A DNA stretch of 64,000 nt from NCBI RefSeq assembly GCF_029870285.1, contig NZ_JACSYA010000014.1:67037-131036 (forward strand), written 5' to 3'. A program made the translations under genes and the position numbers. Below, piece after piece: positions 21,910-31,391 of this stretch. How positions within the stretch are numbered: position 1 is the stretch's first letter; every line of letters starts with the position of its first letter. Origin of the DNA: Delftia sp. PS-11 (GTDB lineage: Bacteria > Pseudomonadota > Gammaproteobacteria > Burkholderiales > Burkholderiaceae_C). The notes beneath the pieces are model-generated. The model worked only from the letters and a program-made list of their open reading frames with translations, was not told where the DNA came from and searched no databases.

Positions 21910-24228
21910 ATGCCCCAGATCATTTCGCAGATATCCGAAGGCGCCGAGCAAGCACGGCCCGCCGAACTGGTACCAGTTTCTCGACACATGGGGATAGGGC
22001 CCGCCTCGCTGGGGCTGGCCAGGCAGGCGGTGCCAGGTGCAGATGCTGGGCTTGTGGCGCCGCCTGGAGCTTGCGCGCTGCCAGATGTGTCGCCGCAGCG
22101 TCACGCAGACAGCGCCAGGGTGTCCGATGAAACAGCACAGTCCGCTTACACTGGTGGCAACGCATCTCTCGAAAATCACGCATTGCTGCCGCAATTCCTC
22201 GATCGTGACCATTGCATTCTGGCCTTCAATGAGAGGGTGATGGATTGGGCCGTGCGAGAAGATGTGCCACTGCTGGAGCGGTTGCGCTATTTGTGCATTG
22301 TTTCTTCCAATCTCGACGAGTGGTTCGAGGTGCGCTGCGCGCCCCATGTGACGGCGGCCAAGGCCGGTGACGCCAAGGGGCCGTATACGCAGCAGAGCTT
22401 CCGCTCGCTGATGGACAAGGCCCATGGCCTGGTGGCGCGCCAGTACGCGCTGTACAACCAGTCGCTGAGGCCTGCATTTGCTGAAAAGGGCATCCGTGTG
22501 GTTTCGCATGGCGAGCGCAGCAGTGCCCAGCGCAAATGGGTGAGTGAATACTTCCTGCGCGAGGTGCAGCCGCTGCTGATGCCGGTGGGCCTGGATCCTT
22601 CCCATCCTTTTCCGCAGGTGGCCAACAAGGTGCTGAACTTCATTGTGCGCCTCAAGGGGGTGGATGCGTTTGGCCGAGCCAACGAGGTGGCCATTGTCAA
22701 GGTGCCGCGCGCGCTGCCGCGGCTGGTGCGCCTGCCCGAGAAGATTGCAGGCAAGCAGCGGCTTTTCGTGAGCATCTCCAGCATCGTGCGCGCGCATCTG
22801 GCTGAGCTGTTTCCGGGGCGCGAGGTGGCAGAGTTTGCCCAGTTCCGGGTCACGCGGCATTCTGACCTGGCGGTGGATGAGGATGATGTCAGCGACCTGC
22901 GCATGGCCTTGCGCCAGGGCCTGCACCATCGCCACTACGGACAGGCGGTGCGCCTGGAGGTCTCGTTTGCCTGCTCGCCCATGCTGTCGGATCTGCTGCT
23001 GGGCCAGTTTGGCCTGCCTGCCGAAGCCTTGTTCCGTGTCAAAGGTCCGGTGAATCTGGTGCGCCAGTCCCAGCTGGTGGATCTGGTGGATGATCCGGTC
23101 CTGCTGTTTCCGCCCTGGCGCCCCGTCTGGCCGCGCCAGCTGCAGGCAGGCACCTCGGTCATGGCGCAGATGCGCAAGCGCGATGTGCTGATCCACCAGC
23201 CCTTCGAGAGTTTCGACGGGGTGCTGCAGCTGCTGCGCGAGGCCGTCAATGACCCCGATGTGCTGGCCATCAAGCAGACCATCTACCGTACGGGCTCCGA
23301 CTCGGAGATCATGCAGCTGCTGGCGGAGGCCGTGCGCCGTGGCAAGGAGGTGCTCGCGGTGCTGGAGCTCAAGGCCCGCTTTGACGAGGAGGCCAACATC
23401 AACTCCGCCGAGAAGCTGGAGGCGCTGGGTGCCCAGGTCGTCTATGGCGTGCTGGGTCTCAAGACCCATGCCAAGATGCTGCTGATCACGCGCCGCGAAA
23501 AGCGCACCGGCCAGCTCAAGCGCTATGGCCACCTGTCCACCGGCAATTACAACGTGCGCACGGCGCGCCTGTATACCGACATCAGCCAGCTGACCTGCGA
23601 TCCGCAGATCACTGCCGACATGGATGCGGTGTTCAGCCATCTGTCCAGCCACAACCGGCTGCCCCGGCTGAACCAGCTGGTGATTGCGCCTTTTCAGCTG
23701 CACGACCGCATGCTGGCGCTGATCGCCGAGGTCGGCAATGCGGCGGCCCGTGGCGAGTATGCACGCATCGTGCTCAAGATGAATGCCCTGACCGATGAGC
23801 CGCTGATGCATGCGCTGGTGCGTGCAGGCCAGCAGGGCGCGCGCATCGATCTGATCGTGCGCAGCGCCTGCATGCTGCCTGCCCGGCGCAAGGGCTGGAC
23901 CGACAATATCCGTGTGCGCTCCGTCATCGGCCGCTTTCTTGAGCATTCACGCGTCTTCTACTTTGCCTGGGGTGCGCAGGAGGAGCTGCTGCTTTCGAGC
24001 GCCGACTGGATGAATCGCAACATGATGCGCCGCGTAGAGCTGGCCTGGCCGGTGCGTGACCGTGCATTGCGCCAGCAGGTGATCGATGAGTGCCTGGTGG
24101 CTTATCTGCATGACGAGCGCGATGCCTGGACACTCGAGCCCAGCGGCATCTATCAGCGTGCGCCTCTGCCGACTTCGGGGCAGGGGGCGCAGCGTGCGCT
24201 GATGGAGCGCTACGGCCCGCAGACGTAG
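21910..24228 (+). CDS. ppk1: Polyphosphate kinase 1
   Basis: 772 residues from ATG 21910. Ppk1 reversibly polymerises the gamma phosphate of ATP into polyphosphate. The conserved core starts at LLPQFLDRDHCILAFNERV (about residue 92). The preceding ~90 residues are low-complexity and not family-like, so the true start may be later, for example GTG 22120, which would give 702 residues. The catalytic histidine is H520 in LKTHAKMLLI, and the HLSTGNYN block and the C-terminal phospholipase-D-like domains are present. Flanked by Ppx/GppA genes and preceded by a Pho box. Confidence 0.93.
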   Translation: MPQIISQISEGAEQARPAELVPVSRHMGIGPASLGLARQAVPGADAGLVAPPGACALPDVSPQRHADSARVSDETAQSAYTGGNASLENHALLPQFLDRDHCILAFNERVMDWAVREDVPLLERLRYLCIVSSNLDEWFEVRCAPHVTAAKAGDAKGPYTQQSFRSLMDKAHGLVARQYALYNQSLRPAFAEKGIRVVSHGERSSAQRKWVSEYFLREVQPLLMPVGLDPSHPFPQVANKVLNFIVRLKGVDAFGRANEVAIVKVPRALPRLVRLPEKIAGKQRLFVSISSIVRAHLAELFPGREVAEFAQFRVTRHSDLAVDEDDVSDLRMALRQGLHHRHYGQAVRLEVSFACSPMLSDLLLGQFGLPAEALFRVKGPVNLVRQSQLVDLVDDPVLLFPPWRPVWPRQLQAGTSVMAQMRKRDVLIHQPFESFDGVLQLLREAVNDPDVLAIKQTIYRTGSDSEIMQLLAEAVRRGKEVLAVLELKARFDEEANINSAEKLEALGAQVVYGVLGLKTHAKMLLITRREKRTGQLKRYGHLSTGNYNVRTARLYTDISQLTCDPQITADMDAVFSHLSSHNRLPRLNQLVIAPFQLHDRMLALIAEVGNAAARGEYARIVLKMNALTDEPLMHALVRAGQQGARIDLIVRSACMLPARRKGWTDNIRVRSVIGRFLEHSRVFYFAWGAQEELLLSSADWMNRNMMRRVELAWPVRDRALRQQVIDECLVAYLHDERDAWTLEPSGIYQRAPLPTSGQGAQRALMERYGPQT

Positions 24229-24252
24229 GCCTGCGTCCTTTTTTGCAGCAAG

Positions 24253-24274
24253 AAAGCCGGCATCGCCGGCTTTT
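24253..24274. terminator. Intrinsic terminator between convergent ppk and ppx
   Basis: A 9-bp stem (24253-24261 with 24265-24273) with a 3-base loop and short T runs on both exits serves the two convergent genes. Confidence 0.75.
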
Positions 24275-24305
24275 GTCGTTGTGGTGCCGCTGCCGGCGTG
24301 CTCAG

Positions 24306-25790
24306 TCAGCGCAGTTGCAGCTGCAGCGTCCAAGGGGTTTTCTGCCAGGCTGCCGCTTCGGTGCGCAGCAACTGGGCGGACTGCGGATAGCTGCTGGCCC
24401 AGCCTGGCGGGGTGATCAGTTCGAAGAGGTCGCCCGAGCGGCGCAGTTGCATGTCCTTCAGGTCAGGCTCCCGCCGTGCATGGCACAGCTGAACAGCCAG
24501 GCGCAGCGCCAGCAGCGGCCAGGCCACGCCGGGGTCTTCGATGGCGGCTTCGAGCTTGCGCAGCTTGCCCTGGTGGCCCAGCACCAGCTGGGTGATGCGC
24601 CTGCGCAGCTCCACGGACCAGGTGGCGGCGCTGCAGTGCTCGACGATATAGGCGCCGTGGCGGTGGTAGGCGCTCAGTGCGATGCGCATGCCGATCTCGT
24701 GCAGATGGGAGGCTGCATCGAGCGCGTGCGCGGACAGGCTGCTGGCAGGCAGTTGCGCATCCAGCGATTGCCACGCCCACTGGGCCACGCGGCGAACGCG
24801 CTGTGCGTGCGCCGTATCGATCCTGAAATCCTGCTGCAGTGCAGCGATTTCGGCGGCTTCGCGGTCCTCGGGGGGCTCGTGCGCGAGCAGGTCGTGCAAT
24901 GCACCCTGGCGCAGGGCGCCCTGGGCGACTTCGAGTTCGCGGATGCCCAGCAGTCCCAGGGCCGCGATCAGGATGCTCAGGCCGCCGGCGATGACGGCGC
25001 GCCGGTCTTCCTTGAGGCCTGCCAGCTTGATGCGATCCACATGGCCTGCCTCCATGAGTTGGCTGTGCAGCCAGCGCAGGCTGTCCGGCGTGATCATTTT
25101 TTCCGAATGCCCGTTGGCGGCAAGAATGTCGCCCACGGCGTTGGCCGTTCCGGAGGATGCGTAGGCGCAGTCCCATGCAGTGCCGGGATAGGCCGATACG
25201 GTCTGTGCCAGAGCTTCCTGGGCGGCCTTGATGGCGGCCGAGAAGTTGGCGCGCGAGAGCACGCCATCCGGGAAGAAGCGCGTGCTCCATGCCACGCTGC
25301 CGATGGGGTAGGAGGCGACCTGGCGCGCCTGCCCGTGCTGGCCGATGATGACTTCGGTGGAACGGCCGCCGATGTCCACGACCAGCCGGCGCTGTGGCGA
25401 GGCCGGCAGCAGGCTGGAGACGCCGCGGTAGATCAGCCGGGCTTCTTCTTCACCCGAGATGACCTCGATCGGGAAGCCGAGCAGGGCGTTGGCGCGCTCG
25501 ATGAAGACATCGCGGTTGCGCGCCTCGCGCAGTGTCTGTGTGGCCACGGCGCGCACCTGCTCAGGTGCAAACCCGGCCAGGCGCTCGCCAAAGCGCGCCA
25601 GGCAATCCCAGCCGCGCTGCATGGCATCCTGTGTCAGCTCTTGCTGTTCATTGAGTCCGTTGCCCTGGCGTACGGTTTCCTTGAGGTACTCCACGCGCTC
25701 GATGCGCTGATGGGTGCCGACGCGGCCTATTTCCAGGCGGAAGCTGTTGGAGCCAAGGTCAACGGCAGCGAGCAGGGATTCTGGGGCCAT
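24306..25790 (-). CDS. ppx: Exopolyphosphatase (Ppx), long form
   Basis: 494 residues from ATG 25790 (MAPESLLAAVDLGSNSF); an alternative ATG at 25829 adds 13 residues. It cleaves terminal phosphate from polyphosphate. The ASKHA half shows DLGSNSFRLEIGR, ATQTLREARNRDVF, GEEEARLIYRGV and DIGGRSTEVIIG. The C-terminal ~180 residues form the HD-like helical domain typical of E. coli Ppx/GppA (ASHLHEIGMRIALSAYHRHG). It is divergent from pstS, and a minus-strand Pho box lies 107 bases upstream, so it is probably induced with the uptake system. Confidence 0.93.
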   Translation of the reverse strand: MAPESLLAAVDLGSNSFRLEIGRVGTHQRIERVEYLKETVRQGNGLNEQQELTQDAMQRGWDCLARFGERLAGFAPEQVRAVATQTLREARNRDVFIERANALLGFPIEVISGEEEARLIYRGVSSLLPASPQRRLVVDIGGRSTEVIIGQHGQARQVASYPIGSVAWSTRFFPDGVLSRANFSAAIKAAQEALAQTVSAYPGTAWDCAYASSGTANAVGDILAANGHSEKMITPDSLRWLHSQLMEAGHVDRIKLAGLKEDRRAVIAGGLSILIAALGLLGIRELEVAQGALRQGALHDLLAHEPPEDREAAEIAALQQDFRIDTAHAQRVRRVAQWAWQSLDAQLPASSLSAHALDAASHLHEIGMRIALSAYHRHGAYIVEHCSAATWSVELRRRITQLVLGHQGKLRKLEAAIEDPGVAWPLLALRLAVQLCHARREPDLKDMQLRRSGDLFELITPPGWASSYPQSAQLLRTEAAAWQKTPWTLQLQLR

Positions 25791-25897
25791 GAAGGAAAGC
25801 CAATCAAGATTTCGTTGGGCGGTAAACATGCACCAGTCAGGCGGCTTGCTGTAGCCCAGTCCTGCCTGGTGCGGCGCATCAGAGTAAGACGGAATTG

Positions 25898-25915
25898 TGA
25901 CATCGCAATGACCGG
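25898..25915 (-). promoter_or_regulatory. PhoB box facing ppx
   Basis: On the minus strand the site reads CGGTCAT-TGCG-ATGTCAC, the 7-4-7 Pho box layout, and TACTCT (25887-25882) lies 10 bases after it as a possible -10. It is back to back with the pstS box, separated by 43 bases. Confidence 0.65.
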
Positions 25916-25958
25916 GGTTTTACAGTGGCGGCGTTTGCGTTTGTGACGTACTTTTGTC

Positions 25959-25976
25959 ATGTCACAACAGTGTCAC
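25959..25976 (+). promoter_or_regulatory. PhoB box upstream of pstS
   Basis: ATGTCAC-AACA-GTGTCAC has the Pho box layout, and TACAGT (25987-25992) stands 10 bases downstream as the -10. pstS is the classical PhoB target, and the start codon follows at 26031. Confidence 0.85.
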
Positions 25977-26030
25977 AAAGCATTCTTACAGTCCAGGCAT
26001 TGCATCTTTCAACCCCTAAGAGGTCTGTAC

Positions 26031-27071
26031 ATGAAGTTGTCTGTGATTCACATTCTGGTGGCTGGTGCACTGTCTGCGGGTGGCCTGGGTCAGGCCCTGG
26101 CCCAGCAGGAAGCCACTGGCGCCGGCGCGAGCTTCCCGGCACCGCTGTACTCCAAGTGGGCTGCCGACTACCACAAGGCGACGGGTGTGAAGATCAACTA
26201 CCAGTCTGTGGGCTCCAGCGCCGGCATCAAGCAGATCGAAGCCAAGACCGTGGACTTCGGCGCTTCGGACGAGCCGCTCAAGGATGATGAACTGGCCAAG
26301 AAGGGCCTGGTGCAATTCCCCACCGTGATCGGCGGCATCGTGCCCGTGGTCAACATCAAGGGCATCCAGCCCGGCCAGCTCAAGCTGACCGGCCATATCC
26401 TGGGCGATATCTACCTGGGCAAGATCACCCACTGGAACGACAACGCCATCAAGGCGATCAACCCCGGCGTGAACCTGCCTGACGCCCCCATCGCGCCCGT
26501 GCGCCGCGCCGACGGCTCGGGCACCACCTTCGGCTTCACCAACTACCTGTCCAAGGTCAATGCCGAGTGGAAGGAAAAAGTGGGCGAAGGCAAGGCCGTG
26601 AACTGGCCCACCGGCGCCGGCGGCAAGGGCAATGAGGGCGTGGCCGCCTTCGTGGGCCGCCTGCCCAACTCCATCGGCTACGTCGAGTACGCCTACGTCA
26701 AGCAAAACAAGCTGACCTACACCCAGCTGCAGACCGCCAGCGGCAGCTTCGTCTCCCCCGACGATGAGACCTTCAAGGCCGCAGCAGCAGGCGCCGACTG
26801 GTCCAAGAGCTTCTACCAGATCCTGACCAACCAGGCAGGCAAGGATGCATGGCCCATCACCTCGGCCACCTTCATCATCATGCACAAGGCGCAGGAAAAG
26901 CCGGCCCAGGCCGCGGCTTCGCTGAAGTTCTTCGAGTGGGCCTACAAGTCCGGCGACAAGACCGCAGCAGACCTGGACTACGTGCCCATGCCTGAAGCCG
27001 TCAAGAAGGTGATCTATCAATCCTGGGGCCAGATCAAGGACAGCTCCGGCGCCGCGATCTCCCTGAAGTAA
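26031..27071 (+). CDS. pstS: Periplasmic phosphate-binding protein PstS
   Basis: 346 residues from ATG 26031, giving a clean signal peptide ([20 protein letters not shown], cleavage after ALA near residue 24). PstS captures orthophosphate for the PstCAB importer. The phosphate-binding segments are [33 protein letters not shown] and [16 protein letters not shown]. Transcription is expected under low phosphate through the upstream Pho box. The enlarged intergenic hairpin after the stop suggests higher mRNA for pstS than for the membrane genes. Confidence 0.97.
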   Translation: MKLSVIHILVAGALSAGGLGQALAQQEATGAGASFPAPLYSKWAADYHKATGVKINYQSVGSSAGIKQIEAKTVDFGASDEPLKDDELAKKGLVQFPTVIGGIVPVVNIKGIQPGQLKLTGHILGDIYLGKITHWNDNAIKAINPGVNLPDAPIAPVRRADGSGTTFGFTNYLSKVNAEWKEKVGEGKAVNWPTGAGGKGNEGVAAFVGRLPNSIGYVEYAYVKQNKLTYTQLQTASGSFVSPDDETFKAAAAGADWSKSFYQILTNQAGKDAWPITSATFIIMHKAQEKPAQAAASLKFFEWAYKSGDKTAADLDYVPMPEAVKKVIYQSWGQIKDSSGAAISLK

Positions 27072-27082
27072 AAACCGAGACC

Positions 27083-27118
27083 GGTCCCCGGCATGCCCAA
27101 GGCAGGCATGCCGGGACC
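27083..27118 (+). promoter_or_regulatory. Stable hairpin between pstS and pstC
   Basis: Fourteen base pairs (27083-27097 with 27105-27118, one bulged C) lie directly after the pstS stop, without a T tract. This position is typical of stem-loops that protect the upstream mRNA or attenuate read-through between a binding-protein gene and its permease genes. Confidence 0.6.
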
Positions 27119-27153
27119 AAGATTTCAACAACCCGCGAATAAAGGCGCTCCAC

Positions 27154-28179
27154 GTGTCCACAACGTCGCCCCCGAATCCGCTGGCCGCCGCCTCCGCGCA
27201 GGCCACCCAGCGACGCACCCCCTCTCCGCTACGTCCCCCGATGATTTCCGGGCGCGTGGCGGATCGTCTGTTTGGGGCCCTGGCCCGCCTGGCGGCCCTG
27301 CTGACCCTGGGGCTGCTGATGGCCATCATGGTCTCGCTGCTGGTGGGCGCCTGGCCCGCCATCCATGCGTATGGCCTGGGCTTCCTGGGCCGCAGCGTCT
27401 GGGACCCGGTGCAAAACGAGTTCGGCGGACTGGTGATGATCTATGGCACGCTGGCCACCTCGGCCATTGCGCTGCTGATTGCCGTGCCCGTGAGCTTCGG
27501 CATTGCGCTGTTCCTGACCGAGCTGTCTCCCGCATGGCTCAAGCGTCCGCTGGGCACGGCGGTGGAGCTGCTGGCTGCCGTGCCTTCCATCGTCTATGGC
27601 ATGTGGGGCCTGATGGTGTTCGGCCCCGTGCTGTCCACCTATGTGCAGCAGCCGCTGCAGTCGCTGTTCCAGGGCGTGCCCTATCTGGGCGCCTTCGTTT
27701 CCGGCCCGCCGGTGGGCATCGGCATCCTGTCGGCCGGCATCATCCTGGCCATCATGATCATCCCGTTCATCGCCTCGGTGATGCGCGATGTGTTCGAGGT
27801 GACCCCTGCGCTGCTCAAGGAGTCTGCCTACGGCCTGGGCTCCACGACCTGGGAGGTTGTCTGGAAGGTGGTTCTGCCCTACACCAAGACCGGCGTGCTC
27901 GGCGGCGTGATGCTGGGCCTGGGCCGTGCGCTGGGTGAGACCATGGCCGTGACCTTCGTGATCGGCAACATGAACCAGCTCGGCTCGCTGTCCATCTTCG
28001 AGGCGGCCAACAGCATCACCTCGGCCCTGGCCAACGAGTTTGCCGAAGCCGGCGAAGGCCTGCATCAGGCATCGCTGATCTATCTGGGCCTGGTGCTGTT
28101 CTTCATCACCTTCGTGGTGCTGGCCTGCTCCAAGGTGCTGCTCAACCGCCTGCAAAAGAATGAAGGAGCCCGCTCGTGA
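27154..28179 (+). CDS. pstC: Phosphate ABC transporter permease PstC
   Basis: 341 residues with a GTG start. It is an inner-membrane channel subunit with six hydrophobic helices after a ~40-residue proline-rich N-terminus. The permease EAA-type loop is [21 protein letters not shown], and the family segments [17 protein letters not shown] and [17 protein letters not shown] are clear. The stop overlaps the pstA GTG start by 4 bases. Confidence 0.96.
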   Translation: MSTTSPPNPLAAASAQATQRRTPSPLRPPMISGRVADRLFGALARLAALLTLGLLMAIMVSLLVGAWPAIHAYGLGFLGRSVWDPVQNEFGGLVMIYGTLATSAIALLIAVPVSFGIALFLTELSPAWLKRPLGTAVELLAAVPSIVYGMWGLMVFGPVLSTYVQQPLQSLFQGVPYLGAFVSGPPVGIGILSAGIILAIMIIPFIASVMRDVFEVTPALLKESAYGLGSTTWEVVWKVVLPYTKTGVLGGVMLGLGRALGETMAVTFVIGNMNQLGSLSIFEAANSITSALANEFAEAGEGLHQASLIYLGLVLFFITFVVLACSKVLLNRLQKNEGARS

Positions 28180-29060
28180 GCACGACCTCCGCCAAGATGA
28201 TCAACGCCGCCGAACTGGCGCGTGTGCGCCAGGCCAAGTTTGCCCAGCGCAAGCGCCTGAACCAGCTGGCGCTGACCCTATCGCTGCTGGCCATGGCCTT
28301 CGGCGTGTTCTGGCTGATCTGGATTCTCTGGGAAACCATCCGCCTGGGCCTGGGGGGCATGAGCCTGGCGCTGTTCAGCGACATGACGCCTCCGCCCAAC
28401 GAGGCCGGCGGCATCGCCAACGCCATCTTTGGCTCGCTGGTCATGGTCGGTCTGGCCACCTTCGTGGGCACGCCCATCGGCGTGATGGCCGGCATCTACC
28501 TGGCCGAGTATGACGCGCGCGGCTGGCTGGCCAACACCACGCGCTTCGTCAACGACATTCTGCTGTCGGCGCCTTCCATCGTGATCGGCCTGTTCGTGTA
28601 CACCGTGGTCGTGGCGCGCTTCAAGAGCTTCTCCGGCTTTGCCGGCGTGGTGGCTCTGGCGCTGATCGTGATTCCCGTGGTCATTCGCACCACCGAGAAC
28701 ATGCTGACCCTGGTGCCAGCCAGCCTGCGCGAAGCCGCCTATGCGCTGGGCACGCCCAAGTGGAAGGTCATCAGCCTGGTGACGCTGCGCGCCGCCCGTG
28801 CCGGTGTGATCACCGGCGTGCTGCTGGCCGTGGCCCGCATTGCCGGCGAGACCGCTCCCTTGCTGTTCACCGCGCTGAACAACCAGTTCTGGAACGCCGA
28901 CCTGTCCAAGCCCATGGCCAGCCTGCCGGTGACCATCTTCAAGTTCGCGATGAGCCCCTACGAGAATTGGCAGCAGCTGGCCTGGGCCGGCGTGTTCCTG
29001 ATCACCGTGGCCGTACTGGGCCTGAACATCCTGGCGCGATTCCTGACCCGCCAGAAGTAA
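28176..29060 (+). CDS. pstA: Phosphate ABC transporter permease PstA
   Basis: 294 residues, GTG start overlapping pstC (GTGA). A six-helix permease partner of PstC. Landmarks are [39 protein letters not shown] (the EAA loop) and [16 protein letters not shown]. It completes the transmembrane pore of the importer. Confidence 0.96.
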   Translation: MSTTSAKMINAAELARVRQAKFAQRKRLNQLALTLSLLAMAFGVFWLIWILWETIRLGLGGMSLALFSDMTPPPNEAGGIANAIFGSLVMVGLATFVGTPIGVMAGIYLAEYDARGWLANTTRFVNDILLSAPSIVIGLFVYTVVVARFKSFSGFAGVVALALIVIPVVIRTTENMLTLVPASLREAAYALGTPKWKVISLVTLRAARAGVITGVLLAVARIAGETAPLLFTALNNQFWNADLSKPMASLPVTIFKFAMSPYENWQQLAWAGVFLITVAVLGLNILARFLTRQK

Positions 29061-29103
29061 TGCAGCAAAAATGCAGCCAAAAGACCAACTCAAGGATCAC
29101 GCA

Positions 29104-29886
29104 ATGACTGCGACTTCCGCTCCCGTGTCGAGCGCCGCCAAGCTGGCCGTGCGCGACCTGAATTTCTACTACGGCAAGTTCCACGCCCTCAAGGGCATCA
29201 ATCTCGACATTCCCGAGAAAAAGGTCACCGCCTTCATCGGTCCGTCGGGTTGCGGCAAGTCCACGCTGCTGCGCACCTTCAACCGCATGTTCGAGCTGTA
29301 TCCCGAGCAGCGCGCCGAAGGCCAGATCCTGCTTGATGGCGAGAACCTGCTGACCTCCAAGCAGGACGTGGCCCTGATCCGCGCCAAGGTCGGCATGGTC
29401 TTCCAGAAGCCCACGCCGTTCCCCATGTCCATCTACGACAACATCGCCTTCGGCGTGAAGCTGTTCGAGAACCTCAGCGCCTCCGACATGGATGACCGTG
29501 TCGAGTGGGCGCTGCGCAAGGCTGCGCTGTGGACCGAAGTCAAGGACAAGCTGCAGCAAAGCGGCTCCGGCCTCTCGGGCGGCCAGCAGCAGCGTCTGTG
29601 CATCGCGCGCGGCATTGCCATCAAGCCCGAGGTGCTGCTGCTCGACGAGCCTTGCTCGGCGCTGGACCCGATCTCCACCGCCAAGATCGAAGAGCTGATT
29701 GCCGAGCTCAAGAGCGACTACACCGTTGTCATCGTGACGCATAACATGCAGCAGGCGGCGCGCTGCAGCGACTACACGGCCTACATGTACCTGGGCGACC
29801 TTGTGGAGTTTGGAGACACGGAGCAGATGTTCTTCAAGCCCCAGCGCAAGGAAACCGAGGACTACATCACCGGCCGCTTCGGCTAA
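29104..29886 (+). CDS. pstB: Phosphate ABC transporter ATPase PstB
   Basis: 260 residues from ATG 29104, with AAGGA seven bases upstream; an in-frame ATG at 29071 has no ribosome site. Walker A is GPSGCGKST, the signature is LSGGQQQR, Walker B is [12 protein letters not shown], and the switch histidine is in [12 protein letters not shown]. It drives phosphate import and participates with PhoU in signalling to PhoR. Confidence 0.97.
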   Translation: MTATSAPVSSAAKLAVRDLNFYYGKFHALKGINLDIPEKKVTAFIGPSGCGKSTLLRTFNRMFELYPEQRAEGQILLDGENLLTSKQDVALIRAKVGMVFQKPTPFPMSIYDNIAFGVKLFENLSASDMDDRVEWALRKAALWTEVKDKLQQSGSGLSGGQQQRLCIARGIAIKPEVLLLDEPCSALDPISTAKIEELIAELKSDYTVVIVTHNMQQAARCSDYTAYMYLGDLVEFGDTEQMFFKPQRKETEDYITGRFG

Positions 29887-29896
29887 GGAGCAAGCG

Positions 29897-30598
29897 ATGA
29901 CAGAAAAGCATCTTTCCAGCCAGTTCGACAGCGAACTCAACCGCGTCTCGGCGCGCGTCATGGAACTCGGCGGCCTGGTTGAGTCCCAGATCCGCCAGGC
30001 GGTCTATGCGCTGTCGCGCTTCAGCATCGAGGCCGTGGAGCAGGTCGATGCCGCCGAAAAGCGCGTCAATGCCATGGAGGTGGAGATCGACCACGATCTT
30101 TCGTCCATCATTGCGCGGCGCCAGCCCACGGCGCGTGACCTGCGCCTGCTGATTGCGTTCTCCAAGGCCACGGCCAATCTGGAGCGCATGGGCGACGAAG
30201 CCCACAAGATGGCGCGCATGGTCAAGTCCATTATTGAAAGCGGTGCTGCACGTTCGCTACCCACTGGCGATCTGCGTGTGGCTGCCGAGATGGCTTCGGA
30301 CCTGCTGCGCAAGACGCTCGACGCCTTTGCGCGCCTGGACACCAAGGCTGCGGTCGCCATCCTCAAGGAAGATGACCTCATCGATGATGAGTTCGATGGC
30401 TTCGTGCGCAAGCTCATCACCTACATGATGGAAGATCCCCGCACCATCTCCTCCAGCCTGGATCTGCTGTTCCTGGCCAAGGCCATCGAGCGCATCGGGG
30501 ACCACTCCAAGAATGTGGCCGAACTGATCATCTATCTGGTGGAAGGCAAGGATGTGCGCCACCAGACCATGGATGCCATCGAGTCGGCAGTGCTCTAA
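29897..30598 (+). CDS. phoU: Phosphate signalling complex protein PhoU
   Basis: 233 residues from ATG 29897, with AAGGAG upstream. It is an all-helical protein of two three-helix bundles. The metal-cluster segments are EVEIDHDLSSIIARRQP and, in the second repeat, RIGDHSKNVAELIIYL. PhoU links the Pst transporter to PhoR and keeps the Pho regulon off when phosphate is plentiful. Ten bases separate it from pstB. Confidence 0.96.
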   Translation: MTEKHLSSQFDSELNRVSARVMELGGLVESQIRQAVYALSRFSIEAVEQVDAAEKRVNAMEVEIDHDLSSIIARRQPTARDLRLLIAFSKATANLERMGDEAHKMARMVKSIIESGAARSLPTGDLRVAAEMASDLLRKTLDAFARLDTKAAVAILKEDDLIDDEFDGFVRKLITYMMEDPRTISSSLDLLFLAKAIERIGDHSKNVAELIIYLVEGKDVRHQTMDAIESAVL

Positions 30599-30618
30599 AC
30601 AGGAGGCGTGCACCGGAT

Positions 30619-31314
30619 ATGAAGAAGATGCCCATGGTCCTCATCGTCGAGGATGAGCCCGCCATTGCAGAGCTGATTGCCGTCAACCTGAGGCACAACG
30701 GCTTTCAGCCCGTCTGGGCCGAGGACGGCGTGACGGCGCAGCGCGAGCTCGATGCCGTGCTGCCCGATGTCATCTTGCTCGACTGGATGCTGCCGGGTTC
30801 CAGCGGCCTGTCCCTGGCGCGCAAATGGCGCGCCGACAGCCGCACCAAGGCTGTGCCCATCCTGATGCTGACCGCGCGTGGCGATGAGCCGGACAAGGTG
30901 GCGGGGCTGGATGCCGGCGCTGATGACTACATCACCAAGCCTTTCTCGACACAGGAGCTGCTGGCGCGCATACGCGCCGTGCTGCGCCGCCGTGCGCCCG
31001 AGCAGATCCAGGACAAGGTCAACATCGGCGAACTGGTGCTTGACGCAGCGGCCCACCGCGTGAGCTGGCAGGGCGACATGCTCAAAGTCGGCCCCACGGA
31101 ATTCAAGCTGCTGCACTACCTGATGAAGCACCCCGAGCGTGTGCACAGCCGCGCACAGCTGCTGGACAAGGTCTGGGGTGACCATGTCTTCATCGAGGAG
31201 CGTACGGTGGATGTGCATGTCAAGCGCCTGCGCGAAGCGCTGGGCGTGGCAGGCACGCTGATTGAAACCGTACGTGGTGCCGGCTACCGGCTCAGCGCCC
31301 AGGCGCTGGCCTGA
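30619..31314 (+). CDS. phoB: Phosphate regulon response regulator PhoB
   Basis: 231 residues. The receiver domain has its phospho-acceptor Asp at D55 (LLDWMLPGSSG), the acidic pair ED at the start, and the lysine in DDYITKPFS. The OmpR-type winged helix is at residues ~130-228 (FKLLHYLMKHPERVHSRAQL, RTVDVHVKRLREAL). It is the expected reader of the Pho boxes seen before ppk, ppx and pstS. It follows phoU by 20 bases. Confidence 0.97.
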   Translation: MKKMPMVLIVEDEPAIAELIAVNLRHNGFQPVWAEDGVTAQRELDAVLPDVILLDWMLPGSSGLSLARKWRADSRTKAVPILMLTARGDEPDKVAGLDAGADDYITKPFSTQELLARIRAVLRRRAPEQIQDKVNIGELVLDAAAHRVSWQGDMLKVGPTEFKLLHYLMKHPERVHSRAQLLDKVWGDHVFIEERTVDVHVKRLREALGVAGTLIETVRGAGYRLSAQALA

Positions 31315-31391
31315 GCGGACACAGGACCAGACGAACCTGCGCATGGCCCTGGTGCCATGCCAGGGCGCCGCTGCGACAGGCAGCAGATACA

